A stretch of DNA of 64,000 nucleotides from Enoplolaimus lenunculus. Lineage: Eukaryota > Nematoda > Enoplea > Enoplida > Thoracostomopsidae. The notes below the pieces were generated by a model. It searched no databases. It was not told where the DNA came from and saw only the letters and a list, made by a program, of their open reading frames with translations. A program made the translations under genes and the position numbers. The first letter of the stretch is position 1. Every line of letters starts with the position of its first letter. Where the stretch lies: contig JASANG010002329.1 in the NCBI GenBank assembly GCA_030248215.1, forward strand, positions 1 to 64,000, read 5' to 3'. Shown in pieces: positions 35,634 through 47,055 of this stretch.

Positions 35634-36229
35634 GTGCTGGCTATTATATGCGTTGTTTATAAGTGTGAATACCCGACAATTAGCACGTGCAACCAAAAAT
35701 TACTGACAGACAAATCCAGAAAACAACACAAGCATGTCTCACATGCTTACAGCGCCTCAGATGACTAAGCATATGATAAGGATCGTTGCCTTGACTGAAT
35801 TATGTAAGCTTTCCAGTCACACAAATTTTACTACTAAGGTGATCAGGTTTTCACTCACAAGTGTTACAATCCACATAGCTACGTAGTTTATAAGTGAAGC
35901 AACGGAATTGTTTGAATGTTAGCCTATTAAAACTCGCTTATTCATATGCAAGTTCACAATTTCACAGCATTTGGTTTAATCGTTTTTATGTCTTTGTGAC
36001 CCTCAACTGTGCAAGAGCAGAAAAGATTGGTGGCTCTCTCCAATCTCCATGGCGGTGGCCTTTAAACATAGAGGTTGATCCAGATTTTCTCTTTGATTGA
36101 TATGAGGTTCTCAGAGCTCACGCTCGTGTTAAATTGCTGCGAGGTCACCCTTCAAAATACCAGACAAAATTTGCAAAATGGTGAACCTTGAAAGCGAATC
36201 CATTTTTAAGATGAATCACACTTCCACAT

Positions 36230-37520
36230 TTTCCGTTTAACCAAAACCTATGCCCTGTGCTTGAATTTTCCACCTTTCCCGTTTTCCAACCAATACCTTT
36301 ACTTTAGATATATATTTCTTTACTAACCAAGAAAATATGTAAGCATTTCAATTTTCCACTTTTCGCGTTTTCCAACCAAAACCTATGCTTCAGATTTTCC
36401 TACCAAACCAGGGTAAAAATCTAGGCATTAGAATTTCCCACTTTTCCCGGTTTCCAACAAAAACCTATGCTTCAGATTTTCCCTACCAACCCAGGGTAAA
36501 TATCTAGGCATAGAATTTTCCACTTTTCGCGTTTTCCAACCAAAACCTGTGCTTCAGATTTTCCCTACCGACCCAGGGTAAAAATTTAGGCATTAGAATT
36601 TTCCACTTTTCCCGTTTTCCAACCAAAACCTATGCTTCAAATTTTCCCAACCAACCCAGGGTAAAAATCTAGGCATTAGAATTTTCCACTTTTCCCGTTT
36701 TCCAACCAAAACCTATACTTCAGATGTTCCCTACCAACCCAAGGTAAATATCTAGGCATTACAATTTTCCTCTTTTCCCGTTTTCCAGCCAAAACCTATG
36801 CTTCAGATTTTCCCTACCAACCGAGGGTAAAATTTAGGCATTAGAATTTTCCACTTTTCCCGGCTTCCAACCAAAACCTATGCTTCATATTTTCCCTCCC
36901 AACCCAGGGTAAAAATCTATGCATTAGAATTTTTCACTTTTCCCGTTTTCCAACCAAAACCTATGCTTCAGATTTTCCCTCCCAACCCAGGGTAAAAATC
37001 TAGGCATTAGAATTTTTCACTTTCCCGTTTTCCAACCAAAACCCAAGCTTCAGATTTTCCCTACCAACCCAAGGTAAAAATCTAGGCATTACAATTTTCC
37101 TCTTTTCCCGGCTTCAAACCAAAACCTATGCTTCATATTTTCCCTCCCAACCCAGGGTAAAAATCTATGCATTAGAATTTTTCACTTTTCCCGTTTTCCA
37201 ACCAAAACCTATGCTTCAGATTTTCCCAACCAACACAGGGTAAAAATCTAGGCATTAGAATTTTCCACTTTTCCCGGCTTCAAACCAAAACCTATGCTTC
37301 ATATTTTCCCTCCCAACCCAGGGTAAAAATTTAGGGATTAGAATTTTCCACTTTTCCCGTTTTCCAACCAAAACCTATGCTTCAGATTTTCCCTACCAAC
37401 CCAAGGTAAAAATCTAGGCATTACAATTTTCCTCTTTTCCCGTTTTCCAGCCAAAACCTATGCTTCAGATTTTCCCTACCAACCGAGGGTAAAATTTAGG
37501 CATTAGAATTTTCCACTTGC
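36230..37520. repeat. 83-bp minisatellite/satellite array
   Basis: About 15 tandem units of roughly 83 bases. The unit includes CTAGGCATTAGAATTTTCCA, CTTTTCCCGTTTTCCAACCA, AAACCTATGCTTCAGATTTT and CCCTACCAACCCAGGGTAAA. Units differ by a few per cent, and blocks of two or three units recur together (for example the TTTTCCTC variant at about 36768, 37095 and 37429). No coding potential. Confidence 0.92.
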
Positions 37521-38485
37521 CGTGAATCCTTGAAACAATTAAAAGGTCAAAACTCTATAAAGCTCTTAAATATTAAGTCTGGAATACGGGACAAATATAT
37601 ATTATTTGAGCTGTATTCGAAGGAGAAATTTTCAAAAGCCAACAAAACGTAAACCAAATTTCTAATACCACTTCTAGCGGCGCAACAGTCGGCTAAGCTT
37701 ACTTTCAAGGCTAAGTCTAAAGCCTAAGCTTGCTTCGTGGCAGTCCTGTAGAAATACTGGACGCCGCATAGTTGCTCAAACGAAGTCATAAGACATTTAT
37801 ACAGGGCGGCATACAGTGATAGTAGGTGTGAAATTAGCCTACATCTCTATTAAGCAAAAATATTTGACAGCCAAAATATTGCGCGGTTTATATCTCCAAA
37901 CAAAACAAATTGATTGATATTTTAGAAATATTGTCTGAAATTAAGACAATTATGTTTTAATACAGGCTTCAGATCTTGAATTCAAGACTTAAATTTCTTT
38001 CAATTTTCAGCAATATGGGTGCGAAATATTTCTGACTGAAAAGTCTGACATTTAAAAACTTGAGATTTCGTGTCATGATTGATTAATACAAACATTTCTG
38101 AAATATAAGACAAATATTTCTGACATATAATACGAGTCTGAAATGCAAGACTAAGGTTTTCAAGGCAAACGACTTCCAAATTGGTGGCTTAAGGTCAACC
38201 ATATATCTAATTTTACAAACTAAGATACGTCCATGACGTAAACTTCAATTGGGGGCAATATTTGACGTCGGCGGTATCTTTTACCTCTGGTTAATAAATC
38301 TTACAACTAAAGTATATACAATTTTGGCTTTTTTCGCGAATTAAAATGTTACCCGGTTGATTTTTTGATACTCTGATGGCTCCAAAACTTCACAATGGGT
38401 AATACGATACATTGCTCTTATTGGTTTTACCAATTTTTTTCAATTTCGTTTGTTTGAATTTGTATGACATGTGAGTATAAAGGCT
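37521..38485. other. gene-free stretch
   Basis: AT-rich with isolated TTAGGC-like motifs near 37690-37735. No gene seen. Confidence 0.4.
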
Positions 38486-38488
38486 GCG

Positions 38489-38642
38489 TAGCCAGCTCAC
38501 CTTGCTATGGAGGGCTAAAAAATTTCACGAGGGGCATACAATGATTTTCGTTAACTGACAAGCATGAGAGTCGAAAATTTTCTAGCGACGCAAAACTTTT
38601 TGGGCTGACCCTCTGGTCCCCCCGTGACTTCGGGCCCGCATG
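38489..38642. repeat. AGCCAGCTCACC ... GGGCCC repeat family
   Basis: About 150 bases starting AGCCAGCTCACCTTGCTA with AGGGCTAAAAAATTT, ending CCCCGTGACTTCGGGCCC. Related copies: 40582-40745, 50728-50892, 51356-51508 (reversed), 56905-57050 and part of 61174-61300. Ends are weakly inverted (GGGCCCGTAGC/GCTACGGGCCC in some copies). Non-coding short interspersed element. Confidence 0.65.
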
Positions 38643-38911
38643 TCGATTGTATGAGTTCATTTTACCGTTGTCAGAAATCTATAAACCGAACTTTGTTTCG
38701 TGGGTACATTTTAATTTGTTTTAAATTCGTTTTTAATTGGCCCAACTAGCGCACCGTAGGGAATTGAAAAAAAGAACAAAACCAATAGTGCAATGGATGG
38801 AAATGTAGTCACTGATGAGAAACGTGTGAACGGCAATCTTTTGCATTTTGCATTTATTAAATGCATGCAACTTGTTTTGATGCTGGAACCAGCGTTTTTG
38901 TATCCGATGAT

Positions 38912-39333
38912 CAGGGTGCAACCGGAATTCCGATTCAAAACGAGTTCCGATTCCGATTCCGATTACGGTTGCACACTCAATCAGAATCGGAATTTTTAAT
39001 TTTAATTTTAATTCTATTTGTTGTCATATGTTGCATAAGAATTCTGTATCATTTATTTATTAAATTGCTTTCGATGAGTTAACTTATCAATAATAGCTAG
39101 CAGTTAAGCTTTACAGAACCAAAAAATCATCGCCAATTTGTTCTTGCGACGTTTATGAAAACTGTTGCCAGCCAACTGAAACAAAAAAATAATATTATAT
39201 TTGTTAATACAAATTATCCGTACAGTCGCAAAATTTCTAGTTCCAATTCCGATTCCGATTATAATTCCCGTATAAAGTTGCTGTTCCGGGTCCGATTCCC
39301 ATTCAGGTATAATCCAGTTCTGCTTTTCACCCT
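38912..39333. mobile_element. GCAACCGGA-family element with GATTCC repeats
   Basis: CAGGGTGCAACCGGAATTCCG at the left and a GATTCCGATTCCGATTACGG run to 38965. The right edge near 39333 reads TTTTCACCCTG. Interior AT-rich. Confidence 0.5.
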
Positions 39334-39489
39334 GCCGATGATGTATACCTACTCTTTTGTGATATTGTGCTCATGGTTAAGACATATAGGGAACCTAATT
39401 TAGAGCCCGTAATCTAAATTGTGTATTGTACTTGTCAGCCCGTTGGTGATAGGTTTTGTTGTATAACTTTTAGAATTTATTCTGAGGTG

Positions 39490-39785
39490 AAAAATACCGG
39501 AGCCGGAACCAGAACCGGAGGTGAGGGAAATTAGGCAGTAAAAATGATGGTTAATTTGTTAATTTTACCCAATATCTGCAATATATTGTTAAGTTCTTTG
39601 GTTTTAATACGCTAATTATCTGCGAAATTTCGGAAATTCTTTCCTGAAAATTGTGACAAAAGTAAAACGAAACGTGCTAAACAGATAAATTTTGCAAAAT
39701 TATGCAAAATTTAACTACCGAATTCCCGGATCTTCCGGCAAAAATACTGCTGGAGCCGGAGGCAGACCTCCGGTTGTACACTGGA
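39490..39785. mobile_element. GCAACCGGA-family element
   Basis: ACCGGAGCCGGAACCAGAAC near the left and TGCTGGAGCCGGAGGCAGAC ... CTCCGGTTGTACACTG at the right. Confidence 0.55.
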
Positions 39786-41450
39786 ATTTATCGAATGGTG
39801 CGCTGAGAAATCCTACAATTTTTTTTAACTGGATCTACTATGTCATTTTTTAGAATTCTTATTCGGAATAATAGGACTATGTTTCCCAAATTAGAATCCG
39901 TAAATGGATAGAGTCCAAAGATATATTTTTTATAAACTTCAATTACCTTTTATTAGATTTTATGTCTTAAATGGGTCGTGAACAAAATTGGTTCACAACA
40001 GGGATTGATTCATTACTCAAGTATAACGTTACCTTCAATTTATTGAAAACTTATTTATTCTTATCGTGTGCTTCTCATTTCAAAACAAAGTTAGAGTCCA
40101 AGTTTACCACAGCAAGTGCTCAAACATACAAACTTCCACTTTATTACAAAGCAACCGCTCTGTGATGTATATATGTCGTAGGCCAAACTGCTATTCAGGT
40201 GACACCTCTTCCTAAATTTTGCAGCAACATTTATTTGCATTTCAGTTATTTCAACCAGTTTTCAGCATTTAAATTTAGCATTAAAATTAAAATCAAATGG
40301 CCATACAGCCAAAGTTTACTCCAATTCATTTATTTAGCATAAAAAATGAGCCTCATCCAAATAACTGGTCGAGCACAAGCCAGAAGGGTCACTGGGTGCC
40401 CGTAAACCCCCTATACAAACGAGAAAATTTGGTCGAATAAAAAAATATGGTCGAATATAAAACTGAAAGATGCTTCGATTCGGACTGCACCAGTCGAGGA
40501 TCTGTGTTTAATCGATCAACGCTGCTTGTTGCAATTGAGCTTTTTCAGTTGTTTATGTGACATTTTGATAATGTTTACAGCAGGCCAGTAGCCAGCTCAC
40601 CATGTTAGGGGGGCTAAAAAATTTTAGGATGGGCATAGACGGGTTTTTAGTGACTTTCAAGCAAGGTTGAAAATTTTCAAGGGGGTGCCAAAATTTTTCC
40701 AGGGGGCTGAGCCCTCCTGGCCCCCCATTGGCTGTGGGCCCGTGTTACGGTACGGCCAACGAGTAAATAACGTATCATTGACATAAATATCCGAGCGTAT
40801 TACGTTTCACAGTCTAACCCTCTAAACGTCCGCTGAATTTTTTTCTGGATCAGCCCTGGAAACCGATGTGGTTGTTAAATTTTGAAATTTAGTATCTACA
40901 AAGACCAAAAAAGCGTTAACTGAATTGAATTGTAACTCAATTTTAGTATATTTACCAAGCATCGCTAGTGATAACAGTTTTATCATTTTGTGAGTAGCTT
41001 GTGGTAACTCACGTACTTCAACAAGATTTGTTCAATAAATTATGTCAGATTTTTACAGAATGCTCCTGAAGCTAAAATTTACTACCTTAGCAGCTACATC
41101 ATTGCACTCCAATGACGTGTTCGAAAACAGCGTTCTACTACCGAGAAACTAAAATAAATAAAACAATATTTGGGTTGTACGACATTGGGGTGACGAAAAG
41201 TTACGCGGAGTATACAGGTCGTCCGAGTATACGCAAGAATGAAATGTTTCCGTAAACGAAGGCAACGCAAAATTGTTAGTAAAAATCTTATCCTCTCACA
41301 AGCTCTTGTCCACTTTTCTGGTTGCGAACACGGCAACAGAACGTAATTTAGGGCTTAAAATGTTACTGAAGGCGAATAAAAATGAAACAATGTGCCTTTT
41401 ATTGTAGGTATACATCAACCGTAGTTTTCCTACTCACCGAAACAAAAATG
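39786..41450. other. gene-free stretch with one short repeat copy
   Basis: Contains the 40582-40745 copy of the AGCCAGCTCACC family. Short open frames here have no family resemblance or splice support. Confidence 0.4.
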
Positions 41451-41516
41451 ATTGAGGACTTTGTCTGTACTGTTCAGACACCATACTATAACTCAACTAC
41501 CAAGTACTGTACATAT

Positions 41517-41597
41517 AATATATATGTATATATGTATATATAATATATACATATATATTATATATATGTATGTATGTTTATATTATATATATTTGTA
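41517..41597. repeat. TATATG/TATA low-complexity tract
   Basis: Alternating TATATGTATATA sequence. Similar tracts occur at 45599-45636, 46977-47051 (long pure TA run), 48670-48730 and 61497-61620. Confidence 0.9.
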
Positions 41598-41879
41598 TCT
41601 AGAAGTTTATATGTGTGAGGTTTTGCTTTCGAAACCCATCTGTGTATAATCGTGAGTCGCAAATGAGCGTCTTCTGTTTGGTCAAACTAGTAGTAGTAGT
41701 AAAGCTTTGTCATCAGGGGTGTATACAACGAGGAGATGTAACCTCACTTGAAATTGTTGGAAAAACCAGAAACATCACCTTTACATACTTTACTATAATT
41801 AGCTGGATGTTGGAGGTCACACAAAACTGGTTATCTTACGGCTACGCTGGCTGGCAAAAATGTTTAACATGACATACCT

Positions 41880-42479
41880 TTCTGAAATATAATCCTGACT
41901 CCCGCTCGTGTCCGTCTCTCATACAGAGTTTATCGTTATCCCCGTGTCTCTGAAACCGTGAGATGGGTTGTGTTCCGCGCCCGGCATTTGTCCATGCGCG
42001 CGCGCTTGCAGCTTATTTTAGACTAGCTATGTCTCTTCCTATCGTCTTATCGCAGTAGTTGTTTGATATCCATTTTTAGTCTTAAAAATGTCGTTTGTGT
42101 TTTGGTTTATCATGTGAACCGTTTTTGTGTATCTAAATCTTCGTGTTCTTTGTAGTCGAGTTTTTCAGCTCTGGATATGTATTTAATAGCTGAAATTTGG
42201 TACTCCACCTATTAAACCTCAAAAAACACCAATATTCTCCGCGATATTCACAAATTTTATACCTAAAAATAAAACGAACAATTTCGCGTTCCAATACTCA
42301 AGTACCACATTGTCAGTAAACCTCGGTGGAGCCTATACCATTGGTTTTATTGGTCCGTTGTGGCGGTAAAACAAACGTTGAGAGCTTGTTGTTTTTAAAG
42401 TAAACGTAGCATAGAGTCGTACTATTGTTTTCGATCTAAAATTTTAAGTCGTCTAAAAATATGGCTGTTATACAAAAAT
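41880..42479. other. gene-free stretch
   Basis: Nothing recognised apart from a GCGCGCGC tract near 41998. Confidence 0.35.
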
Positions 42480-42710
42480 GGTCCAATGTAAAAGAACAGG
42501 GGCGGATAGCCTAAGCGTAAGAATGGGCATATTCCTAAGCCCAAACCTTAACCTAAGCCTAAGCGTAAGCATAAGAATGAGCATATTCCTAAGCCAAGCC
42601 TAAGCCTGATCCTAAGCCTAAGCCAAGCAAAAAATAGTCTAAAGCTAACAGTTACTTTATTTCTAGTCCCACAGAAAAACTATTCGCCCTTGATCTTTCA
42701 CATGGACCCA
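42480..42710 (+). mobile_element. TTAGGC-carrying inverted-repeat element
   Basis: Left end GGTCCAATGTAAAAGAACAGG then GGCGGATAG, right end TATTCGCCCTTGATCTTTCACATGGACC. Between them lie GCCTAA-type hexamers, then a conserved TAGTCTAAAGCTAACAGTTACT. Same architecture as 53956-54398. Confidence 0.7.
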
Positions 42711-42857
42711 AAAGTGCAACACCGATATGCAGATTATTGCTGTATTTTGTCGCGAAATTTTGTAACATTCTAGGTTACCATTAGTTTACTCAAGTCATGC
42801 GTTTACACTAATATGTTTAGCTAAAAAAGCTTTATGTTGACCTGCAACAAGCTTGAG

Positions 42858-43306
42858 TACTATATTGACCCGAATAAGAGGGGGGATGGGTAATAAGAGG
42901 GGGATCCCCATTTTGAGTCCGAATCGATTGGAGTCCGTATCCCTAATAATATTCCGTAAGCGGATAGAGTCCCTGAAGCATAATTAGAGTCCATAAATGT
43001 CAACTAACCCGAATTGTAGCGCATAAATGACTCCAGGACCAAATAATTTGATTTCGAAACTTTAAAGCGTAGTTAAATTTTGAAAGTACATTCCTTAGTA
43101 TAACCTTGTATTATTTCTCAAGCTATTGACACAAGACAAATAAAAGTTAATTCAACGGAAAATAGCAGTACCGGATATATCAGTAACGAAGGGCGGCGGC
43201 GCGCGGGTTAAAAATAAATAACAGTCCGTAACCAAATAACAAGGGGGGTACCCTGTGCAGAGGCCAAATAAATATCAGTTCCCCTCTTATTCGGGTCACT
43301 ACAGTA
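42858..43306. mobile_element. 449-bp MITE with TGACCCGAATAAGAGGGG ends
   Basis: TACTATATTGACCCGAATAAG at the left and CTCTTATTCGGGTCACTACAGTA at the right are a 23-base terminal inverted repeat with three mismatches. Interior has no coding capacity. One end is also found alone at 7100-7146. Confidence 0.8.
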
Positions 43307-43359
43307 TGTACGCCCTTTCTTTAATGCTGGATCTTAAATTTAAGTTATTTGCATCCGGG

Positions 43360-43536
43360 GTAAAACGTTTGTTTTTCTATCAGACTGCAATAGAATAAGC
43401 TTACGCTTTAGACTATTCTTTGGCTTGGTTTAGGCTTGAGCTTTGTGTTTTTGTTAGGTATTAACTCATTCTTACGCTTAAACTTACGCTTTAGGAATAT
43501 GCTTATAACTGTTGTTACGGCCCTGTTCGATACATT
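43360..43536 (-). mobile_element. TTAGGC-family element, reverse copy, few hexamers
   Basis: TCTATCAGACTGCAATAGAATAAGC ... GGAATATGCTTATAAC and an end of GTTACGGCCCTGTTCGATAC, the family end. Confidence 0.55.
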
Positions 43537-43565
43537 TGTTGCAAATTCAATTAGCAACAGCAGTT

Positions 43566-43718
43566 AGGGTTGCGCTATACTCGCCGCACATTGCTGGACG
43601 CCGGCGCTCGGCGCTACAAAATTTTATTAATAATTACAGTACGCCACCGTGCGCCGGTATGCGGCGGTGTGCGGCGGCCCGTGCCGGCATTCGGTTCAGA
43701 AAAGTATAGCGCGACCCT
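43566..43718. mobile_element. GC-rich MITE, AGGGTTGCGCTATACT ends
   Basis: AGGGTTGCGCTATACTCGCC at the left and AAAGTATAGCGCGACCCT at the right, flanked by TTA/TAA. Interior rich in GCCGG/CGGCGG. Relatives: 55884-56055, 56215-56350, about 62288-62536, and a fragment at 60080-60125. Confidence 0.8.
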
Positions 43719-43934
43719 AATTGTGTAATTCTAAAGTTAAAACAACATTACGGGATCAACCCGACAAGTTAAAAGACAAAAATTTCGGAGAGAATTCAAT
43801 ATTTTTGTGAAAAGATTTATATAATTGAAACCTTGCTCGAATTTGCTATGCAGCAGTGCGCAGACTAATTTTTATTCATGAAATCACCAGCTCCGATGTG
43901 CAATATTCGTTTTGAAGACGAAATTTAAAAATAA

Positions 43935-44086
43935 ACGTATTCCTAAGCCTAAGCCTAAGCATAAGCGTTGCGAAAATGTGTTCTTAAGCCTAAGTCTAAG
44001 TCTAAGCAAAAAAATGTAATCTAGAATCAAAACCTACTTTTTTATGGACCCACCAGAAACCTGGATGCCCCTTAAAGTAACATGGG
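43935..44086 (+). mobile_element. short TTAGGC element, second subfamily
   Basis: Two GCCTAA blocks (43943-43965, 43984-44006), then GTAATCTAGAATC and CCAGAAACCTGGATGCCCCTTAA. The copy at 49966-50104 matches in this order and shows inverted ends (GTTACTTTTAGGGGC / GCCCCTTTAAGGAAC). Confidence 0.6.
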
Positions 44087-44813
44087 CCCATTTTAACATG
44101 GGCCCGAAAATTTATAGAACGTAAATACACCCATGTCGAAATCCACCCTCCGCCAATTGCCAAAGGCCGTGTCTTGTCGACCTTTAGCCAGAAAGACGAT
44201 GCATATTTCATGTTTCGGAATCACGTTCGCTCATTTGATCGCCATGGCTAAAGTTGTTCGCGTTATTTTCTGGCGTTTTAGTGAAAGCACGGCTGCCGAA
44301 TAAAATGATATATGCGTTTGAACGCGGCGCAATTCATCAAACTTACTTGTTTTGTGAACGGTAATTATTGCTTTATTCTATGACATCCGTTTGTGCTTTT
44401 TCTATTCAGAGCTCAAGCATATAGCAGAGAGCGTTCAAAAGCGCACCACCAGATTTTCTTATGTGAAGACAAAAAACTAAACGTGTACTATACACCACTT
44501 CGAGTTATAATTTCAGTAAATTTCCGTATTTCTTGTCAAATACATCAACTGAAAATAATTGTAAGAAAACTAATTTTTAAAGTAATTTATAATATGTGTT
44601 ATTAATCAAAAATCAATGACCAACTTTTAGACAAGAGTATGCAACTGGATACATTTTTTTGCAGAACACAAATGCACTCAATACTGGTTGCAGCAATTTC
44701 TGCAATTAATGATTTTGTATTAATAAAATTGAAGCCAATCAAATTTCTTTCTTTATGCCAATTTTTAAATGACGAATATGCATAAATACGCGTTTACACA
44801 GCTGAGCAAATGG
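44087..44813. other. gene-free stretch
   Basis: Short open frames only; no support for a gene. Confidence 0.35.
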
Positions 44814-45098
44814 TCGGGTACAACCGGAAGCGTGCTTCCGGTTCCGGCAGAAAATCGACTTCGGCTAAAGAGCAGAGTCCAGATGAATTTCCGCCAGATA
44901 TATGGTTAATTTGCATTTTGTGCACGTTTGATGTCGTTCAATGAGCTTGTTATATTAACTTGGGACCTTTTTAAAACAAATTTTATTCTATGATTATATC
45001 TATTTAGAATTAAGCAAATACAACATCATATTCTCCGGTTCCTACGACATTTTTTGATATCCGGCTGGGGTAATTTTTCACCTCCGGTTGCATCCTGC
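44814..45098. mobile_element. GCAACCGGA-family element
   Basis: Left GGGTACAACCGGAAGCGTGC, right CACCTCCGGTTGCATCCTG; about 285 bases. Confidence 0.65.
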
Positions 45099-46077
45099 CA
45101 ATGATAATACTTCTGTTCTCACAAAGAATGTAAACAATGTAATTTAGATGTCCAGCGTCACTGGTGTCACAATAATTTTTTACGCAATGCTTAAAACTAC
45201 GCTAACCACATTTAGGTGTTTTACTGCAAATAGTGCATTCTTGCAAGAAAGAACAGCATCTCTTCCAGATATAGTTCACGCATCGGCGTTTCGATTATTC
45301 AATAACAATCAGGTCAAACATTCTTTGGGTTACGTTTAAGAAAATAAACCGTAAACCAGACTTTAACCTAATCTTAAATAATGCTGCTGGCAACGGTGTA
45401 TTATGAAACGGGGACAAACGCGACATATTCCTTGAAACGTCCAAAAAATCAAACGAAATGTACTTTCACAGGATTTACAACAACCAGCTGGATTGTAAAG
45501 TCCAAATATTTTTTCTTGCTCGCTACGTTCGCTTTGAATAAATTTTCAATGAAACTATATCCTCCCGAAACGACATTTTGGCTGTGACCATGGTCACCAG
45601 TATAATATATAAATATATATATGTATATATATAACCTATTGTATTGTCTTTCGTTTCTTTCGGTTTCAGGGTTCGCTGTGTGTTTATGCCAGGTTTTTTT
45701 GTTCCCGATGAGTTATTATAATTATTAGAGATGGACGTTAAACTGAGTGGCAAAAAATAGCTGCGCAAATAATATATTGCAGTGTAGAGTTTTGCGTAGT
45801 TTTATGAGTTCTGTGTGGTCTATTGTTATGAGTTGTGTACTTAGAGTAATTGGTGCCTTTTTTTTATCGGTTTCATATTTGCCCGGTTGGTTTGTTGGAA
45901 GAACTCGCGTAATACTGTAGTAGTTTGTGTTTGTATTCATGGTTTTTTTTATATCTGTACTTTGTATTCTCAAACGGTTGTAGCACTGTTCACGTGTTGG
46001 CGATTGGTTTTCATGTAAATTAATATCTATTCTGTTTTCCAGTTTCTATTTTTAAATTCCAGCCAATGTATAACAGC

Positions 46078-46210
46078 ACAGGCACGGAGCAGTAGTATAA
46101 ACATATTTTGAAGCCTAAACCTTAAACCTAAACCTAAATCGAGCGAAAAATTAGTGTAACGCTTAAGCTTACTCTATCTCAGTCCCACAGGAAAACGTTG
46201 CGCCAGTTTA
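46078..46210 (+). mobile_element. TTAGGC-family element with CCTAAA variants
   Basis: GGCACGGAGCAGTAGTATAA at the left, CCTAAACCTTAAACCTAAACC in the middle, TAGTGTAACGCTTAAGCTTACT then CCCACAGGAAAACGTTGCGCC at the right. Parts align with the 53956-54398 copy. Confidence 0.55.
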
Positions 46211-46517
46211 TATGGGTCTAAATTCCAATGAGTCGCGCACAATAGTCAGGTATGGATTCAACGCAAAGCTGTAGTGGTTTAAGTATTAATTGATTTCTAC
46301 TTTTTATGCATGGATTATTTCTAAAATAACATCAGCCAACATATTTTGAAATTTCAGTATTAGACGCTTAACCCCCAAACAAATTTTATAATAACAGCCA
46401 AATTGGGTATTTTCACACTGTATTACTTGTTATCAAAGTTGCTGTTTTTATTCAAAATTAATTTTCGTATTTCACGTTTAGTATTAATAAATCGCATGTC
46501 TTTTATGTTATCCAAAA

Positions 46518-46712
46518 TCATATTTCACTAAATGTGATATAATCACCAAAACATTTGTGTATTACTTCCGTTTCCAACGTCATTGCAGTAAATCTGTGCA
46601 ATTTCTGACGGAAGCCTTTAGCGACGGCTTTTGGCAAGCCAAACTCCAATATTTTGGTTTTAAATCGATATCGCGGACCCATAATTTGGGTGTCGCTTTT
46701 TGCACTCGACAA
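46518..46712 (-). CDS. candidate 64-residue basic protein or first exon
   Basis: ATG at 46712 to TGA at 46518, open for 64 codons with balanced, protein-like composition (MSSAKSDTQIMGPRYRF, FGLPKAVAKGFRQKLHRF, ending FGDYITFSEI). A possible donor (GAA|GTAATA) lies inside, so it could instead be the first exon of a spliced gene. No family recognised and no neighbouring exon found, so this is a weak call. Confidence 0.3.
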   Translation of the reverse strand: MSSAKSDTQIMGPRYRFKTKILEFGLPKAVAKGFRQKLHRFTAMTLETEVIHKCFGDYITFSEI

Positions 46713-46973
46713 TGTTAGTGTTGATTATTCACTAATGTATAGTTGTACAGCTGTGAGATACTTCTTCCGCGTTTAAGCTCATGGATAATAATTTTCAACA
46801 TGTACCTCATTCCAATACAATGATGAACAGTAAACTATTCGTGTCCATAAAGTTTCTGGTATTTTTCTAGTGCTAATGAGCTCATCACATATTTTGTGCG
46901 TTCTAAGTTCAAATCAAGTTATCATCGAAACCCATCATCAATAATATATATTTATATATAGATATATAAATAA

Positions 46974-46976
<3 letters not shown>

Positions 46977-47052
<76 letters not shown>
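46977..47052. repeat. (TA)n microsatellite
   Basis: About 37 uninterrupted TA dinucleotides. Confidence 0.97.

Positions 47053-47055
<3 letters not shown>

Noticed and set aside
36230-37520. CRISPR-like array
   Set aside because: Units are contiguous with no unique spacers, and the context is eukaryotic; it is a satellite.
45523-45973. Thr/Asn-rich minus-strand frames next to TATATA sequence
   Set aside because: Low complexity, two overlapping frames equally open, and no convincing start or partner exon.
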